DNA of 9,050 nucleotides from Synechococcales cyanobacterium PMM_0002. GTDB lineage: Bacteria; Cyanobacteriota; Cyanobacteriia; Elainellales; Elainellaceae. The stretch covers positions 1-9,050 of the forward strand of contig CASBQX010000161.1 of NCBI GenBank assembly GCA_949127925.1. The letters run 5' to 3'. Shown in pieces: positions 6,933-9,050 of this stretch; within the stretch, counting starts at the first letter, position 1, and the number at the start of each line of letters is the position of its first letter. The position numbers and the translations under genes are program-made. A model generated the notes under the pieces. The model worked only from the letters and a program-made list of their open reading frames with translations, did no database searches and was not told the DNA's origin.

Positions 6933-8663
6933 CTAACCCTCTACAATTTCAGCAGGAGCACCACGGTAGACTTCCACCCTATCCTTGCCACGCGCCTTAG
7001 CTCGATACATGGCAGCATCAGCAGTTTTGAGTAAGGTTCGCCATGTAGGAGCATTCTCTGGATACATCGCTACGCCTGCCGATGCAGTGACGCTAATTAT
7101 CTGCCCTTCGTAGTTCACAAGATGAGATCGAATGCGCTCCAGTATCAAATCTGCCTTAGCCACAGTGGCAGACAGCCCCGACTCAAGTAATACCACTACT
7201 ATCTCTTCGCCACCGTTTCGGGCTGCAACGTCACTGGCTCTCACTGCACCTGTGACAATTCGGCTAACCTCGCGCAGTACCTTGTCACCGGCCAGATGCC
7301 CGTAATTGTTGTTTACGGCAGAGAACGAGTCCAAGTCTAAAAAGATCATCCCGATCGACTGCATGTTACGTTCGGCCTTGGCAAACTCACGGTCTAACGT
7401 TAATTCCATGTAGCGGCGGTTAAACAGCCCAGTCAGTGCATCAACGTTTGACTGATTGAGCAAACTCTGTTTTAGCTCCAGGCTGTTGAGGCTTAACGAC
7501 GCATGGCGGGCAATTGTTTGTACTGTTTCTATCTCTGCTTCGCTAAATGCTGCCGCACGCTGAACGTAAAGGATGCCAATTAATTCAGTTTGACCGATTA
7601 ACGGACTGCATAAATTAGCTTTGGTTAGTGCCTGTATCGATAGGTGCCCACAGGTTAGTCCTGGCTCTGATGGCTCGATGACGTTTATCTGTCCACGTCT
7701 TGCTGCCCAACAGCTATCAGGGGCAAAGATTTCCTCTATCTCGTCACCCCACGTCTCGACCGACTGCATATAGCTTTTGGAGCTGTCGAGAATGTAGATT
7801 GCCCCGCTGGTATCGCTGAATAAGCGCTTCACTGCAAGGGATATAACCTGATAGGCTTCATCTTTGGTATTGCAGGATTGCAGCGCAGACGCCATTTCGT
7901 TAAGCACCCGCACCTCTGCTTTTTTTGCTTCTAACTCTCGATTTACGCTCTCTAGCGATCGCTGTATTTCCTGTCGGCCCGTAACATCAATTGACACACC
8001 ACCTACACATTCTTGAAGCGTTTGCGGATCGGTGAACCTGAATTTGTGGCTGAGCCAGTAACGCGATCGCCCGTCAGGTGTAGCAACTTCCTCAATGGTC
8101 TCCAGCGGAAACCCGCTACGCAGCACCTGGTGATCGTTCTCCATCACCACATTACCCACAGCTTCTGGCAGAAACTCATTGTCACGTCGCCCTATCCATT
8201 CTTCCTGCGATACTTGAAACCGCTCTGCTAATTTCTTGTTGTAAAACAGCATCCGCGACTGACTATCTTTGGCGTAAGCGGCCACTGGTGAGTTGTTAAA
8301 GAATAGCTCAAGCAGCGTCTGTGTTCGCACCAATTCTATCTGCTGATTCTCAGATTCCTTGATGTAGATGAGCGCGTTGCTGCAAAAGGGAATTAGGTAA
8401 ACGGCGGTGATAGCGCTCGTGAGTGCCGTCGCGTCTAAAATTATCAGGTGCAATCCGGCGGCATGGGGTGGTGAGAAGGCCGCGATCGCATGATGAGTCC
8501 CGCACGTAGAAATGAATGCTGCAAACAGGACACATACAGGCCAAAACTGCCGTGGCAACTTTGCCCGCAGCCGAATCAATAGCACAATGATTTGTAGCGG
8601 AATCGCAAAATAGCTTACAGCGGTTACCCAATGAGCGATCGCCCAATGTGTCGAGACATCCAT
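6933..8663 (-). CDS. Diguanylate cyclase with ethylene-receptor-like membrane domain, PAS and GAF
   Basis: This 576-residue membrane sensor probably makes cyclic-di-GMP from two GTP. Residues 1-100 form three helices resembling the ETR1 ethylene-binding domain: YFAIP (18-22) for ETR1 YFSIP, Cys54 and His58 in CGTHH for Cys65 and His69, and a third helix ending in YLIP (89-92). The position of ETR1 Asp25 is His11. A PAS domain spans about 117-230, then a short coiled coil, then a GAF domain (about 253-400) with CWAARRG at Cys318 and CGH at 338-340. The GGDEF domain (about 405-565) opens with DALTGLFNRR at 408 and keeps Asp443, Asn451 and Asp460. It has a complete RxxD inhibitory site (Arg475, Asp478) and a variant signature GGEEI at 484-488. 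There is no EAL domain and no Shine-Dalgarno sequence. The domain order is clear; the ligand (ethylene, copper or other) is inferred. Confidence 0.92.
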   Translation of the reverse strand: MDVSTHWAIAHWVTAVSYFAIPLQIIVLLIRLRAKLPRQFWPVCVLFAAFISTCGTHHAIAAFSPPHAAGLHLIILDATALTSAITAVYLIPFCSNALIYIKESENQQIELVRTQTLLELFFNNSPVAAYAKDSQSRMLFYNKKLAERFQVSQEEWIGRRDNEFLPEAVGNVVMENDHQVLRSGFPLETIEEVATPDGRSRYWLSHKFRFTDPQTLQECVGGVSIDVTGRQEIQRSLESVNRELEAKKAEVRVLNEMASALQSCNTKDEAYQVISLAVKRLFSDTSGAIYILDSSKSYMQSVETWGDEIEEIFAPDSCWAARRGQINVIEPSEPGLTCGHLSIQALTKANLCSPLIGQTELIGILYVQRAAAFSEAEIETVQTIARHASLSLNSLELKQSLLNQSNVDALTGLFNRRYMELTLDREFAKAERNMQSIGMIFLDLDSFSAVNNNYGHLAGDKVLREVSRIVTGAVRASDVAARNGGEEIVVVLLESGLSATVAKADLILERIRSHLVNYEGQIISVTASAGVAMYPENAPTWRTLLKTADAAMYRAKARGKDRVEVYRGAPAEIVEG

Positions 8664-9050
8664 GAAACAATCAGCCCTGCGTCGTGGGCACTCTAGGTAT
8701 CAGTCCCTTAAGTATCAGATCGTAAACTACCTACAGCCGGATATAAAGCTCAGCAACATTCCTTCTCGTAATCAGTCCACAGGCCCGCCGTAAAAAAAGA
8801 TGCAATCATGCGAGTTAGTTCACGTCCAATTGACCTGAGATAACCAAGAGTAAGCGATGGAAATTGGGATGTAGGATAACTTAGCGATCGCCCCTTTCAT
8901 TGCCCTTTAATTTAGCTAAAACTGCCACTGATGCCACTGATGCCACTGATGCCACTGAGATAGATGCGTCAAACAATCACTTTTTCAGTAAAATAAGGCT
9001 GCATTGTTCTCTTAACATTAAGAAATGTGGCGCTAAAACTGGTTTCTGAA
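8664..9050. other. 387-bp non-coding end of window
   Basis: I find no supportable gene here. It is the upstream region of the cyclase gene and should hold its promoter on the - strand, but no clear -35/-10 pair is visible. GTATCAG occurs twice (8697-8703, 8712-8718). A HIP1 octamer is at 8884 and a 4 x 9-bp tandem repeat at 8923-8958. TAAAAT at 8989-8994 could be a -10 element for a + strand gene lying beyond the window, without a good -35. Confidence 0.5.
8923..8958. repeat. Perfect tandem repeat, 4 x 9 bp
   Basis: TGCCACTGA is repeated four times without mismatch at 8923-8931, 8932-8940, 8941-8949 and 8950-8958. It lies about 260 bp upstream of the cyclase start and about 30 bp before a possible -10 element on the + strand. 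The perfect copies suggest recent slippage and likely copy-number variation between strains. Confidence 0.95.

Larger units (their letters stand above)
270..8891. repeat. HIP1 palindromes (GCGATCGC), 19 dispersed copies
   Basis: The highly iterated palindrome of cyanobacteria starts at 270, 896, 1514, 1836, 2031, 3538, 3566, 4376, 4535, 5334, 6447, 6457, 6800, 6923, 7955, 8063, 8482, 8635 and 8884. Fourteen lie inside predicted genes. By chance about 0.14 copies would be expected in random sequence of this length. The function is unsettled; a link to methylation of CGATCG and to genome maintenance has been proposed. It is the strongest taxonomic marker in the window. Confidence 0.95.

Noticed and set aside
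8350..8670. Minus-strand 106-residue open frame overlapping the cyclase start
   Set aside because: It is out of frame with the ETR-like domain, which matches a known family; the composition is Cys/Arg-rich and unlike a protein.
270..8891. GCGATCGC octamers as a novel repeat
   Set aside because: This is the well-known HIP1 palindrome of cyanobacteria; it is listed as a feature but is not new.
8931..8963. Short frame Met-Pro-Leu repeated inside the 9-bp repeat
   Set aside because: It has ten codons produced by the repeat itself, with no ribosome binding site.
9027..9050. Possible start (GTG) of a gene running off the right end
   Set aside because: Only eight codons are visible and there is no Shine-Dalgarno sequence or family signal; it cannot be judged from this window.

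Overview
The window looks like chromosomal DNA of a cyanobacterium. The octamer GCGATCGC (HIP1) occurs 19 times in 9 kb, against roughly 0.14 expected by chance in random sequence. The order DUF3285-type small membrane protein, ybeY, dgkA, glutamine amidotransferase (trpG/pabA) is a cyanobacterial arrangement. Most starts lack a Shine-Dalgarno sequence; ybeY is the exception. The genus cannot be resolved by eye.

Layout. On the + strand, 111-2804 carries a four-gene housekeeping series: DUF3285 protein, the 16S rRNA-maturation endoribonuclease YbeY, an undecaprenol/diacylglycerol kinase and the amidotransferase subunit of anthranilate/aminodeoxychorismate synthase. A 487-bp gap between ybeY and dgkA contains a small A+T-rich reading frame on the opposite strand, possibly an insertion. 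Next, still on +, come a 921-residue P2A-type (Ca2+-ATPase-like) cation pump (3004-5769) and ornithine carbamoyltransferase argF (5856-6794). Facing argF on the - strand is a 576-residue diguanylate-cyclase protein (6933-8663). The last 387 bp are non-coding as far as I can tell and contain a perfect 4 x 9-bp tandem repeat.

How the genes relate. The first four are general housekeeping genes (ribosome maturation, lipid-carrier recycling for the cell wall, tryptophan/folate synthesis). argF makes citrulline for arginine. The pump probably exports Ca2+ (or Mn2+); its membrane residues suggest a single ion site, as in the Listeria pump LMCA1. The cyclase is the most interesting gene. Its three-helix N-terminus resembles the ethylene-binding domain of plant ETR1 and Synechocystis Etr1, joined through PAS and GAF domains to a GGDEF domain, so it may couple a small ligand or copper site to cyclic-di-GMP. 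The residue matching ETR1 Asp25 is His, and the active-site signature reads GGEEI rather than GGEEF.

Non-coding signals worth noting are three phased 12-bp palindromes (TTAAC-NN-GTTAA type) over the DUF3285 stop codon and ahead of ybeY, a composite of inverted repeats ahead of the pump gene, and two perfect tandem repeats. I see no rRNA, tRNA, CRISPR array, transposase or defence system, and no clearly new multi-gene system.
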